DNA of 64,000 nt from Leptobrachium leishanense (lineage: Eukaryota > Chordata > Amphibia > Anura > Megophryidae): assembly GCA_009667805.1 (NCBI GenBank), contig CM019064.1:75886400-75950399 (forward strand), written 5' to 3'. Made by a program: the position numbers and the translations under genes. Of this stretch, positions 10,987-22,813 are shown piece after piece. The notes below the pieces were generated by a model. The model did not search any database and was not told the DNA's origin. It saw nothing but the letters and a program-made list of their open reading frames with translations. Position 1 is the stretch's first letter; every line of letters starts with the position of its first letter.

Positions 10987-11951
10987 CTGGAGAGACATAT
11001 CAATCAATCACTTGGTGAATCAAACCCTTTTGTTACTTCATTATGTGCACAGTGTGTTCAAAAACATTTTTGCTTTATAGTATGTAGACTCCTGCTTGTT
11101 AAAGTGGTTAGTTTGTATCATAAATCATGTCTGTTCTTATTGCATATCTCTGTTCATCAGGAAAAAATAAGACTGAAGACTTGAACGATCCTAAAATGTT
11201 CAACACATCTGTATCCACAAACCTATCTACTTATGTCCAAAAAAAATTCTGTCCATCTGTCATTGCGCTGTACATTATTTCAGAGACCAACAAGAGTGTC
11301 CATTTCTCTTCTTGGTAAAATTGCACCGTGCATAAAAACCAGTACAAAAGAGGAAAGATTGTTTAAGCTTGACAAGGGTCGAGGTTAAAAATGAAAATAC
11401 ACAAAACAAATATAATGGTACTTCAGTTTAATGGCATGATATATTCTATCCTTTGTCGTCATTCTCAGGCACGACTTAACATCAATTGTAAAAGGCCAAA
11501 TAAAATCCTTCAAATGAAAATGTAGTTGCTATGCGTGTTCATCTGGTTGACAAGGGAACACAATTTCTGTCTCCTTTTTGCTACACTCTATATAATAGAG
11601 CGAAATCTGGCACCCCTCACATCGTGACAATGGGAACCGAGTTAAGACACAATATTTTGTGTGTTCTGCTATAACTTACATGACATTCACGGAGGTATCA
11701 CCGATAAACAGATCGCAGCTCAAACAAAATATCACAATAAATTTATGTTTGATTTTATAGAAGAATAAAACTTAAAAAAAGCTAAAAGATAGTAACATCA
11801 ATCAATTATTACATGTTATATGTAAAAACACATTTTAAGTGTTTACAGGTGACATTATTAGAACCACGTGATATGTGGTAAGTGGAAAATGCATTTTTAT
11901 TATACAACTCAAGCCTTGTTAATGCACTCTGGGCAGGTTCGCGGTTGTGAC

Positions 11952-13103
11952 TAGGGATGTGCAATTCGTTTTGTTCCGAATTGAATTTCGCACGAAATTG
12001 ACCATTTTCGTTCTTTCGGAAGCATTTCCGAAATAAAATGTCGGCCGCCCGAAATTACGAAATCCCGAATCAAAGTTTCAGCACAAACGAAATCATTTCG
12101 TTATGGGACCTAAACGAAATAAAATGGAATGCAAATGATACGAAATGCTGAAAAAAACAGAACAAAACGATCAAAAACGAAATAAATTTCGTAACGAAAT
12201 GAACTGAAAGGAAACAAACGGAACCAAATGATCGGACATAAAAAAAAAAGAACAAAATGATTTAAAAAGTAAATAAAACTGAACTAAAAGGTCTAAAACT
12301 AAAAAAAACAAAAACTGAACAGGTCACTTTTTACTTAATGCAGATGCTAGGCTTTTCTCCACCATAGTTTTCAATGTTAAAAAAAATTCCCGTTTAATAA
12401 TTTTCAATTACAACAAACAGCCATTTATTTATTTATTTTTTATGATTTTTTGTGCCATTTTTCGGGATTTTTTAGGTGAAAGTTTAGGTTTCCTAACTTA
12501 TTTTTAATGTAATAATGAGGTCTGTTTTTCTTTGGTGAACGCCTCCAGCTGAACGCATGCAGTCTGTGTCCGGTCAGCAATAACAAAAATGGCTTTTTGG
12601 TTTGCTGCAATTGAAAATTATAAATGGTTTAAGAAATATTTAATAAAAATGGGGATTTTTTAACATTGAAAACTATGCTGGAAAATTCGAATTTATAAAC
12701 TATCGAATTGAATTCGATATCAACTATCGAATTGATATTAACTATCGAATTGATCTTAACTTACAATACAAGTCAGCAAACGACTTTATGAAACAAATGA
12801 ATTTTGCTTCACTGTTAAATTTGACTCAAATACTAAATCTGTGACAGCTTAATATTTAACCCTAGCATTTCTTTTAACAGAAAAATTTGATTAATTGGGG
12901 TTTTATTTAGTGATCCGAAATTTGAATTGATATCAGCTATCGAATTGATATATTAACTATCAAATTGATAAGTTGATATATCAATTCGAATCAATATGAA
13001 ATTTCAAATCATTCCAAAACGAAACGAAATTAGCAACTAAATTCCGAAAACAAAATAATTTTAAAACTAAACAAAACAAATTTTTCAGCTGTGCACATCT
13101 CTA
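11952..13103. mobile_element. hAT MITE, TAGGGATGTGC ends, 1.15 kb
   Basis: It starts TAGGGATGTGCAATTCG and ends GTGCACATCTCTA. The 8-bp TSD GTTGTGAC is exact (11944-11951 and 13104-13111). It shares ends with the element at 3731-4279. The interior is rich in AACGAAAT and contains an inverted pair (about 12355-12420 against 12600-12680) and tandem AACTATCGAATTGATAT units near 12700-12760. No transposase. Confidence 0.9.
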
Positions 13104-13219
13104 GTTGTGACCTATATTTGCAGAGGATCAAACTAAATCTTATTTACTGAGGGTTTCTTCCTCAATGTGATGGGCCCTACGGAGTCAGAAATATAATGAT
13201 TTATACAAAATAATTGTGT

Positions 13220-13475
13220 TTAACCTTTTAAGGACCAATTACGGCAGGGCTCAAAATTTCAAGTCCCAAGCTACTAGCCAGGCCTTAGGAGTTATTCGCC
13301 ACTAGCTGCCGCACCTAACCCCTTATCCTGCTCTGCCTCTGCATTCCCACTCGCCCTCATGTAATTTCCACTCGCCAAATGCGAGCAGGCGAGTGGAAAT
13401 TTTGAGACCTGAATTACGGAACTGTTTTGCCTTAAATGCATTGACATTAAAGACCCTTGGTCCTTAAGGGGTTAA
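13220..13475 (-). mobile_element. piggyBac-like TTAA MITE split by a hAT MITE
   Basis: TTAA flanks both sides (13220-13223 and 13472-13475), with ends CCTTTTAAGGACCAA and TTGGTCCTTAAGGGG. The intact palindromic relative at 57728-57808 is about 80 bp. Here it is interrupted by the element at 13245-13411. piggyBac assignment rests on the TTAA target and the CCCC-type ends. Confidence 0.7.
13245..13411 (-). mobile_element. hAT MITE nested in a TTAA MITE
   Basis: Ends CAGGGCTCAAAATTTC and GAAATTTTGAGACCTG, with exact 8-bp TSD AATTACGG (13237-13244 and 13412-13419). It is a 167-bp internally deleted relative of 7020-7472, inserted in reverse orientation. Confidence 0.9.
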
Positions 13476-14258
13476 AAAAATGTATATAGCATTTCTACCA
13501 TATAAATGTATCTCAGAAATTATTGGAATATAAAAAAGGGACATATACTTTTATACTATATACTTCTGCCTTTACAAAAGCTCTCTGCGCTCCTTTATGC
13601 CTTCAAGAATCACCAATAAGGTTAAGCTCTGCTTTTAGTATCAGGCCAATAATCATCTTGCACCACACTGTGGTTACAAATTGTCATTATTTTTCCCTTT
13701 GTTCCTGTCAGCTGGGATGCCAATCGGTTGAGTAATGATATTGCTATTTGTTGGCCATTCAGCCCAATTTTGACCAACATTATCTCTTTTTTTCCCCAAA
13801 AAACATTTTTATTAGATTTATTTTGGGAGAAACATGTGTAATGTAATAGTAAAGTGCATGAAAATAAAAGGGATATAGAATTAAAGCGAGTAAAAAAATA
13901 ACCAAATTTCTAGTGGTAGTAAAGAGCAAAAGTAACGTTTGAATTTTAATAGGGAAAATAGTTCTTGGATCCACCTGGGGCACATTGTGTTTAATACGCT
14001 AGATTGGAGAACTACACCATAATACATATTTCCGCACAAAGGAAAAGCAAGTAACTTAAAACCCATCGAAAACACGTTTTAGTAGAAGAGATCGGGTAAT
14101 GTAGATTTGGCACATGCGTGTATTGGGACGATTGTTTTATTCCATGGCAGGGATAGGAATAAGGTGGCAAAATGCATAATACTGTTAATGTTTTATGCCT
14201 GCACACTCCCCATTGTCATTATTTGACAGTCTTGTGAAGATCAACTGACAGAAATACA

Positions 14259-15097
14259 ATGTTAATTTAGTCAACGAAAACGTGACGAAAGCTAAATGGT
14301 ATTTTAAAACTAAATTAAATCGATTAAGTCACCAACATCTTTGTCTAGAAAATATTAGTTGACAATTTCAATAGATTCTGGTCATAGTTTTAGTCAAATG
14401 TCAATAGATTTTGGCCATAGTTTTAATCGTCGACTAAAATATGACTAAAACTAAATTAAAATGAATCCCCCCTAACATTTTCCTCTAGTTTTTATTAGTT
14501 GGTGAAAATGTCAATAGATTTTTGTCCTAGGTTTAGTCATCATAACTTAGTCAACTATAATTTTTTGAAGCCCTTCACTACCGAGATCGAGATATCTCGG
14601 GCTTCAAAGGCACCATCCGTGCCCCGATATCGAGATATCGAGATCTGGTGATCTGCAGCCCAAAAGCAAATGCATTTCATTTGCTTTTGGGCTGCAGAAT
14701 GTGCCTCCAAAGTTTTAGCCCTGTGGGCACAATGTCCAAAGAGCTAAAACTGGGTAAAATCGTCTGTTGACACCCTTGCGTCATGCTTTCAGCAGCCGAT
14801 GCAGGAAACAAAAAAGAAAATAGACCAGCAGCTCAAACTGCTGTAACTCAATTTGGCGCCATCTACTGGCCAAAATAGGCCAGGCCAAAATAGGTTATTT
14901 ACAGTAAGAAATACAATGGGTATATGCTCAATAATGGGTATTATTTTTTAATGTACAATTAATTTAAATAATTAATTTTTTTTAAAAAAAACAAAACTGG
15001 TTTCTGACTGTTTTTTGGAAAATCACTTGGTGGTGAAGGGGTTAAATCGAAAAAAAATTGAATTTAAGTATTTGACGAAAATCAACTAAATTAGCAC
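14259..15097. mobile_element. MITE with GTTAATTTAGTCAACGAAAA ends, interrupted
   Basis: Left GTTAATTTAGTCAACGAAAA and right TTTGACGAAAATCAACTAAA TTAGCAC are inverted. The interior repeats the words TCAATAGATTTTGG and TAGTTTTAGTC. It is split by a TTAA element at 14570-15041. I found no clear TSD, so the ends are approximate. Confidence 0.55.
14570..15041. mobile_element. piggyBac-like MITE with GATATCTCG palindromes
   Basis: Ends GCCCTTCACTACCGAG and TTGGTGGTGAAGGGG, with TTAA on the right (15042-15045) and TGAA on the left (one change from TTAA). It contains GAGATCGAGATATCTCGGGC and a 45-bp hairpin at 14653-14697 with perfect 20-bp arms. It is related by its ends to 58886-59735. Confidence 0.65.
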
Positions 15098-17564
15098 TAC
15101 AGATACATAAACATCATAAAAACATCTGACTAAATGTAAAGTACTGCTGCAATAAGATATAAATATTTATATAACTTAAACTAGCTATCTTAAATTATTG
15201 ATCTGTCTCTATTGCTCTATATACCTTAATATATTGCTATTTATCGATACATAAAGAAAAAATAATTCAACAGCGAAAATATGAGAAAGACAATAAAACA
15301 TTTTAGAACGCAAAAGAACTTTGAACAAGTAGATTCTGGCACAGATTACACTTTCGATTAGATTTCAGTAAAATTCGGCCTTTCAGCTCTCCCATGACAT
15401 GAATTAAGTATCTAATCGCTTGAAATGTACAGCAGAAGAACAGAACAGCACCAGACCACTTCAGAGCCGCAGAGGGAAATGAAAGATCAGGTTTTAATAT
15501 TAGTTCGGCCATCCGGCTCTGAATCGTTTCAAGCTCATTTTTGGGAAAAGTTTCCCACAAGAAAGTCTGATTCATTTATTTGTTTATTATTATTTTTTTG
15601 GCAAAATTTATGTGCATGAAATATGCGACAGGAATATGGAGTATAATAAGTTTTGTTTGATTCATGCACTTCAACCAAAATACGTGATGCAATGAGGAAA
15701 TTAAAATTTGGTAACAAGCACCAGCCACCACAGAGGAAATTAAATTTGGTAACAAGCACCAGCCACCACAGAGAAAGCAGTAATGGAAGGAGAACCAAAA
15801 TGACCCGTTCCCCTAAAAAGCAGTTTTATATAAAAATGATATAATATTTTTAGTAATACATTGATTATATACTTTTTAATTCAACTATAATTCAAAGTTC
15901 CAGAGATGGGAGACTGAGGTGTCAACTCCAACTCCATTGCCAACTGCCAGCTATAACTGGATGTTACAGACCTCAGTTTTCCAATTCTAGCACAGTATCC
16001 TCGGCTCTAGGCACAATATATAGATGGATGATCCCTAGGGAAGGGGGCATTTTCATTTTTTTTGCTCTTGAAATGCAATTTTCACAGGAGAAGGGGTTAA
16101 TTATGGCAGGCAAAATTAACAGCAATATATAAAAAAACATGCTAACGGAACTGGCATTACAAAAATAAAAAGAGAAAAAAAGTAAATAAAATGCAAGGAA
16201 AGCTGAATGTTAATGAAAAAATGCTTTTCACCTTAATTCTTCAGGGAGGAAGCTGGACGGCCAAAATTTTATTGCAGAATAATGATGCAAAAGTTATATA
16301 ATATTAAACAAGGAAATAGCCCCATCACGTTATACAGATCTTTGGACTTGATTAACGTTTTGAATGTTTTCATGGGCTAAGGAAATGAGATGTAAAAGAA
16401 AAAAAGAAAGAAATCACATGGAAAAAAAATATATAAATAAAACTGAAGAAAAGGTTACGAAATGGAAATCAGAACCCCACAGAACCTAAAGATCCAGATG
16501 GAAGGTGCCGGAGACGTTGAAGAATTATAAGTGAACAGCATCTTCATTATTTTGTTCCATTCATCATTTGTTTGGATAGCTGCAAGATTGGCCACATGCA
16601 AAGGTCGGGCATGTTGCAAATAACAGCAGACAGGGGCAAGCAAACCCTGGGGATGACCGTGATGTCATTATCGGGAGGCAGGACACAATATATTCATTTT
16701 CGAATTATAGAATAAAATTTCTGTAACCAAAACTTTGTTTTAAAACCCTAAAAATTTTAGGATTTTTTTTATTTTTATTATTTGCGATAATCTTTATTTT
16801 TTTTTTTAATTACAAAATTACTGAAAATATATGTGAAGAACTATCTGTAAGATAAGCACATTGTGGTTTAGTCTGCTTTGCTGAATAAAACATTACAAAT
16901 ATTTTATTCGATTTTAACCATTTGCAAAACTGTGTCACGTGGCATAATATATTGCTGTATCAGCCTAGATATCATGTGTGTCTTTTGCGAATTTGAAGGA
17001 CCTCCTGGCTTAAATTCAAATGTGACTTTTAAAATTCAATTCGTTTTTCAGTTTTAATATAAATTAACCACTTAAGGTGAAATAAAGTGTCTTTAATTTC
17101 TGTTTTATTATTGTCCATCCACTGATCCTATTACTTTCTTATTCATTAAATGTTTTAGACGATTCTCTACCAAATGCATTTTGTTGAGAAAAAATCATTA
17201 CAATCATTATTTGAAATATGTAATATGTAGTTAATATTAAATGATGTATAAAACAGCTATTTTGTGTATATATTGTTATTCTGAGAGATTTACAATATTT
17301 AAATGTAGTAAATCTGCACATTTTACATTTGTATTTGCTTTTTCTTTTACTGAAATATTGCTGGGATGAAAAGTTCTAAACGCTAAATGGTGTCCCTTAT
17401 CTTGCATAAATTCAAACAGGGTCTACATTATTATCATACAGGCAGAATTTACCTTTGTGTAAAATATGTCAGATAATAATCATCGCTTTATAGGTATTTG
17501 CAGTGATCATAATGAGGTAATTAGTAATGCAGCTAGTAAAATATACCAACAGAAAATAAATAAT

Positions 17565-17930
17565 CAGGTCTATTCACTAAAAGGTGAAACTCAGGAGAAT
17601 TGACAGGAGAATAGAACAAACTAGACCAAATAGCTATTTGGAAAAAGTGAAATAAATGGGAGAATTTTTCTGGTTTGGCTATTTTGACCTATGCAGGGTT
17701 ACTCAGAGAGCGTGAAAAGCAGGAGAATGACTGGAGAATGAAAAATCTAGGTCAAAATAGCCAAACCAGAAAAATTCTCCCTTTCATCTCACTTTCCAGA
17801 TCGGCTATTTTGACCTAGAATTTTTCATTCTCCAGTCATTCTCCTGCTTTTCACGCTCTCTGAATAACCCTGATAATTTTCACTTGTCCAGTCAATTCTC
17901 CTGAGTTTCACCTTTCTTTGAATAGACCTG
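17565..17930. mobile_element. MITE containing another MITE of its own type
   Basis: The outer element has CAGGTCTATTCACTAAAAGG and the inverse TTCTTTGAATAGACCTG. It is split by the inner element at 17694-17872, whose ends are the related CAGGGTTACTCAGAGAGC and GCTCTCTGAATAACCCTG. The orthologous position in the second copy of the host repeat (about 60845) lacks both. Confidence 0.75.
17694..17872. mobile_element. Inner MITE of the CAGGGTTATTC family
   Basis: A 179-bp near-palindrome almost identical to 35323-35488, sharing GTGAAAAGCAGGAGAATGAC and TAGGTCAAAATAGCC. The near-identity suggests both are young. Confidence 0.8.
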
Positions 17931-18094
17931 ATTATATCTGTATGTGACATAAGACCTGTATATGGAAAGTACAGTAACACTTTGCACATGTACTGTACAA
18001 GGGATTCGAGCAATATAACCTTGGGAGTCTTATCCCTGCACAATTGTGAGTGATCCCTGAGCTTTCCATGAGATCTGCCTTCTGGTTTTTTTTT

Positions 18095-18313
18095 TTGTGA
18101 AAGGATTTTACCAGGAAGGATACATTGAGATTTCTCTCGTTTTCAAGTATGTCCTGGGTGGCGAATATATACCGTTAGGTGTCTTGCCAAGGACACTTAC
18201 TGGAGAGGTTGCTCGTCGGGATCGAACCCATGACTCCACAGGCTCTCTCCACGCAGAGCGGTGACATTACCTCTACTCCACCCAGCCGGTACTCTCCACC
18301 CAGCCGGTGTTTG
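18095..18313 (-). mobile_element. tRNA-derived SINE
   Basis: On the minus strand the sequence has an A-box-like GGGTGGAGTAGAGG, a B box GGTTCGATCCC (18218-18228 reversed), the block CAGTAAGTGTCCTTGGCAAG, and a 3' end TCCTGGTAAAATCC followed by poly-A (poly-T at about 18092-18102). A fuller copy is at 41482-41693 and a 3' fragment at 19150-19212. A 17-bp tandem duplication of CTCCACCCAGCCGGT marks its 5' edge. Confidence 0.8.
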
Positions 18314-18695
18314 GCTGTAATGCTGCAGTAAAGTTTGGTACACCTTTTGTTACATTGAGGATAGGGCTCCTCCTGGCAGGACAGTGGTCTGAATAGGAAT
18401 TTACTCTTATTTTTAGTGATGGGGTTGATAAATCCATGGTGAATGTTTTACTCTCTTGTACGGATTTAAGTTAGAGCTTAATGGGATATTCTAGTACAAA
18501 TACACCCTTACTTGTTATATTGACTGCTAACTGTACTGTAACTCTATCTAAAGCTTTGAAAAGGTTTGCTACAAAAACTAATTTGCATATGTTTTCAGAT
18601 GATAGAGGACTAAATATTTTGTGTTTTACAGCTGAGGTTTTTCGCTTCCTGTAATCCATCTCTGTTAACTGATATCAATGCTCTGTCCTCTACAT

Positions 18696-18878
18696 CAGTG
18701 GTTCCCAACCGCGTTCCTCAAGTCCCCCTAACAGGCCAGGTTTTAAGGTTTACTTTGAGGAAATACAGACTGAATCCTGCAATCACTGAGCAGCAAATCA
18801 TATCACCTGTGCTGTGCTTCAGATATCTGGAAACCTGACCTGTTAGGGGTATTTGAGGACTGCGGTTGGGAACCACTG
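18696..18878. mobile_element. hAT MITE, CAGTGGTTCCCAACC ends
   Basis: A 183-bp element with CAGTGGTTCCCAACCGCG and CGGTTGGGAACCACTG ends. The TSD is CTCTACAT / CTCTACAC, 7 of 8 matching (18688-18695 and 18879-18886). It is related to 33589-33769. Confidence 0.88.
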
Positions 18879-19149
18879 CTCTACACTGAAAAGGATAATC
18901 TCCCATCCCCTATGGCGGATAAAGAAGTAGTTTCCTAAAGGCTGCTGGTTAAACGGGATTAACTCCTTGTAGGTAGAAAATAAGTAAAATTTTCCATTTG
19001 TAAAAATGCTTCTTTTACCAAACTAGAGTTATTAAATTTAACTTTAAAAAAACCACTAGAATTCTTCTTTTAAGACTTATGTGACAGCAATTTGTTACTG
19101 TCCATGGAAACACAAAATTCTTTCAGATGGCACTCACAGATTTTATACA

Positions 19150-19212
19150 TTGTTTTTTGAGAAAGGATTTTACCAGGAAGGATACATTGAGATTTCTCTC
19201 GTTTTCAAGTAT
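19150..19212 (-). mobile_element. SINE 3'-end fragment
   Basis: GAGAAAGGATTTTACCAGGA through CGTTTTCAAGTATGTT is the 3' end of the SINE found at 18095-18313 and 41482-41693, with poly-T on the left. It is 5'-truncated. Confidence 0.7.
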
Positions 19213-19396
19213 GTTAATCTCCATCTTATTAATAGAAGCTACAGTAACACAGATTCAAATGAATCTCTTGACCTCATAAACACATACAGCTCAGATAATG
19301 TATTAATCATCTGGGTAAGCCACTGGTTGTGGTGCAAGTCGAGTTGTTTTAAACATTTGTGTCTGCTTAGGGGTCAAGAAACAAAATATGTCCCTA

Positions 19397-19733
19397 AAGC
19401 CAGTGTCAGACGAGTGCACTATGTGCACCCGTATTGACGTGCCTTCCGACGCCTGGCGCAGCGTTGTGATGTCTCGACGGGGCTGGCCACACGCTGCAGC
19501 TTGCGCACGAATTGTGTGCTACGGCGGACGTTCTGAAAGCCTCCCCGTCGAAACACAACGACGCGCGTTCAACGGGGCTACAAAGAGCGATCCTCCAAAG
19601 GAGGATGGAGCCTTGCAGCGCTGAGCGCACTAACTGCGCTCAGCAGGGTGGCCACATAGACGTCAGAGTGGAAGAAACGTCTACTCTCTCACGAACATTC
19701 CTTCTGCTCTGAAAATCGCTCGTATGACCCCGG
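19397..19733. mobile_element. MITE, GCC..GGTCAGACGAG family
   Basis: The left end AGCCAGTGTCAGACGAGTGC pairs with the right end GCTCGTATGACCCCGGGCT. The flanks are TAA and TAC. It is a member of the family at 34889-35190 and 47286-47734, PIF/Harbinger-like by its TAA target. GC-rich, no transposase. Confidence 0.6.
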
Positions 19734-20604
19734 GCTTACAGGGGCATCGGTTTGATTTAAATTTGAGGGTAGCATCAGAGAGGAGGACAGCAATGGTTAA
19801 TGAAATAAAATATGTGAAGCCTTATCTGGAAATCTAAAATACAAATGGTAAGAAACCTACACATATTTGGTGGGAATTTCTCCATAGCAACCTTTTATTG
19901 TTTGTTCAATTCAAAAAGATTCTATTTTAAAAGGTTTGTTTTATTATTTCACACACTAGATGAAGAAGAGAACATGGACACGTGACTGAAAGTTCATCCC
20001 ATAAACACAAGGATTAATACAGATTTGGAATCCCAAATGAATTCTGGGCAGTTTCCTTCGGTATAAGATGATGAATAATAGATGGGGTGGTGCGTCATCC
20101 AACTACAGGTGGATTTAGTGAGTTGGCACTCATTCTGGAACAGATCTCGAATATCCCCAAAACATTCAGTTGGATTGTGGTAAGGGCCTTTTAAAAGTCA
20201 GTCAAGTTAAGACTAGAGTGTGGCTTCATGGTCATGAAAACCCACTTTAGTGAACACCAAACAAACAGTTCCTGCAGTGACTTTGCTTCCACAAGCAGCT
20301 TGTAACGTTGTAGTGAGTGTATCGGTGGGGACACACAGGGCGCTAGATTCCATGTCAAGTGCAAACTTAACCCAAGCTCTGGAAAACTACCAACACCATG
20401 AACGTGAGTGGTTCATGTACCATTTACCAGAGCGCTTGCCAACATTTTATTATACCATATGAAGCACCAATATATTTCACAGCAGTATACATGGGTACAA
20501 TCGATGAGTACAATGGTGCAATAGTTTGAAAGAAGATGAAATTTGACAAACATATACAGGAGGAAATGAGGGCATTATTCCAGTGGGAACTTACCCCTGA
20601 TTTA

Positions 20605-21320
20605 GGGCCCTATTACATTCTTCGCACATACGTTTGCGCCCACGCAAAAACGCATTAACGCGAGGGGTAAAACCCTTTGCGTTGTACGTCGTATTACAAT
20701 GTCAGCGCAGCAAACGCGCGTATACATCTACCGCGGGGGAACCTGCGGGAGCGTACTGTACTGCGCACGTCCTATACTTAACATTGTGAGCGCAAATGCG
20801 CTTGTGCGCTGGTAGGCGGATGGTATCTATGCGCAGTTTGTAACGCACAGCCTTTGCGCGCATAATTTTAGCAACTCCTAAAAGCTGGTGTTAAAGGCAA
20901 ATTCTATCAACCTGACCGAAACCAAATACACCAGCCCAAAAAAAAATACGCAGCAAAGTATAGTTACACATTCTACTCATACCAAACCAATAAATTAGAG
21001 AAGTTGTGCGTGTTTTTTTTATCGATGCAGCATATATGCGCAGATTGACTTTGACAGGCGCAAAAACGTAACGTGAGACAATTGCGGTTCTTAATTCTGA
21101 TTGTCTGAATCGCGTGAAAAAAACAGCACACTGATTTCTGCGCGCAACGTTGCTGCGTGTGCGTTTTTGCGCGTCCGTTTTACGAGCGTTATTGCTCGAC
21201 GGATGAAAAAATGCGAGAGGATTGTAATTCCAGCGTTGATTTACGTGCGTTAACGTTTAATGCTGCGCACAAATTCTTGCGTTTTGCATGCGGTTTTGCG
21301 TGAAGAATGTAATAGGTCCC
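20605..21320. mobile_element. Harbinger-like MITE, GGGCCCTATTACATTCTTCG ends
   Basis: A 716-bp element with inverted GGGCCCTATTACATTCTTCG ends and 3-bp TSD TTA (20602-20604 and 21321-21323). The interior is rich in GCGC and TTAACG words, with the conserved piece AATACACCAGCCCAAAA. Copies at 31452-32185 and 42937-43615 align over their whole length. Confidence 0.82.
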
Positions 21321-21644
21321 TTAGAATCTATCCCTGTTTGAGGTAACACAATGAGAATGAATTGCAATAGCCATAGTTTAAGCGTATGACAGTAATGTTT
21401 TTAGGGACTACTAGCGCACAGAAGAATTTATGTTGCATATAGATAATTCCTTTACACAACAAAAACATTCATTCTTGACTGGTTCTGCATTAGCCAGGGA
21501 GAAACATAACAAAATAACACAATGGACAGGTGATGTAATACAAAATGGTACATTAAGTCACTGAGCTGTGCAGGAAAAGTTGTTCTTTTACAGTAGTTTC
21601 TATGAAGATTGTATAATTGTGGGTTGATTTTAAGCACCTGTAAG

Positions 21645-22813
21645 CAGTGGCGTAGCGTGGGGGGGGGGCAGGAGGGGCCGTGGCCCCGGGCGCAGTTTTC
21701 TTAGGGGCGCATAATTTCAAAAGAAATTTGCGCCACTAAAACTTGTGGCCCGGACTGACCCGCCGGGCCCTCGGGCGCCGCCCAAGGGCCCGCGGGTTGA
21801 GGGGGCCCAGATGCCGGGCAGCGGGAGTGCCTGCCCGGTCCTAAACAGTGAGTCTGTCCTGTTGAAGGGGAGGCGGCTGCGTGCAGGCGCAGGTCACGTG
21901 GTCCGTCTAATCAGGTTGTACTGGCCGGACCGGGTGACCTGCGCACGCACGCAGCCACCTCCCCTTCAACAGGACGGACTCTCGCACGCTGTTCAGGACG
22001 GGCAGGCACTCCCGCTGCCTGGCATCTGGGCCCCCTCAACCCCTGCTGGATCCGGAGCTGGGGTAATATCCAGGTGAAAGCTGGGGCAAATCCATGAGCT
22101 GGGGCATATCCATGAGCTGGGGCAAATCCATGAGCTGGGGCATATCCATGTGCTGGGGCAAATCTATGAGGCTGGGGCAAATCCATGAGGCTGGGGCAAA
22201 TCCATGTGCTGGGGCAAATCCATGTGCTGGGGCATATCCATGAGCTGGGGCAAATCCATGTGCTGGGGCAAATCCATGTGCTGGGGAAAATCCATGAGCT
22301 GGGGCATATCCATGAGCTGGGGCAAATCCATGTGCTGGGGCATATCCATGAGCTGGGGCATATCCATGAGCTGGGGCAAATCCATGTGCTGGGGCATATC
22401 CATGAGCTGGGGCATATCCATGTGCTGGGGCAAATCCATGTGCTGGGGCAAATCCATGTGCTTGGGCATATCCATGAGCTGGGGCATATCCATGAGCTGG
22501 GGCAAATCCATGTGCTGGGGCATATCCATGAGCTGGGGCATATCCATGAGCTGGGACAAATCCATGTGCTGGGGCATATCCATGAGCTGGGGCATATCCA
22601 TGTGCTGGGGCAGTATCCATGTGCTGGGGCATATCCATGAGCTGGGGCAAATCCATGAGCTGGGGCAAATCCATGAGCTGGGGCAATATCCATATGAGAG
22701 CTGGGGCAATATTCATGTGAGAGCTGGGGCAATATCGATAACGTGTCCACAGGTTGGGGGGGCGCACAATTCTTGGCAGGCCCCGGGCGCTGACAACCCA
22801 CGCTACGCCACTG
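21645..22813. mobile_element. Non-autonomous hAT element carrying a minisatellite, copy 2
   Basis: It has the same CAGTGGCGTAGCGTGGG ends as 1924-3149 and an exact 8-bp TSD CCTGTAAG (21637-21644 and 22814-22821). The non-repetitive left (AGAAATTTGCGCC, GGGCCCTCGGGCGCCGCCC) and right (CGATAACGTGTCCACAGGTT) flanks match copy 1, but the minisatellite differs in unit mix and order. No transposase. Confidence 0.93.
22065..22735 (+). repeat. 18-bp minisatellite with 54-bp higher-order pattern
   Basis: About 36 units of GAGCTGGGGCAAATCCAT type. Units differ at two spots (CAAA or CATA; TGAGCT or TGTGCT). From about 22265 the order CAAA-TGTGCT, CATA-GAGCT, CATA-GAGCT recurs, giving a 54-bp register (for example near 22320, 22500 and 22555). 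ORFs of 150-296 codons on both strands follow from the 18-bp period and are not genes. Confidence 0.92.

Larger units (their letters stand above)
17140..18420 (+). repeat. Unclassified dispersed repeat, copy 1
   Basis: This region aligns by eye with 60140-61160. Shared words include TTTCAAACAGGGTCT-type blocks, ATTATTATCATACAGGCAGA and TGCAGTGATCATAATGAGGT/TGTAGTGATCATGAG. A shorter third match is at about 56600-56850. Copy 1 holds insertions absent from copy 2 (MITEs 17565-17930, SINE 18095-18313). No ORF or clear ends, so its class is unknown. Confidence 0.6.

Noticed and set aside
22065..22735. CRISPR-like regular repeats
   Set aside because: Units are contiguous with no unique spacers, and the context is a vertebrate intron.
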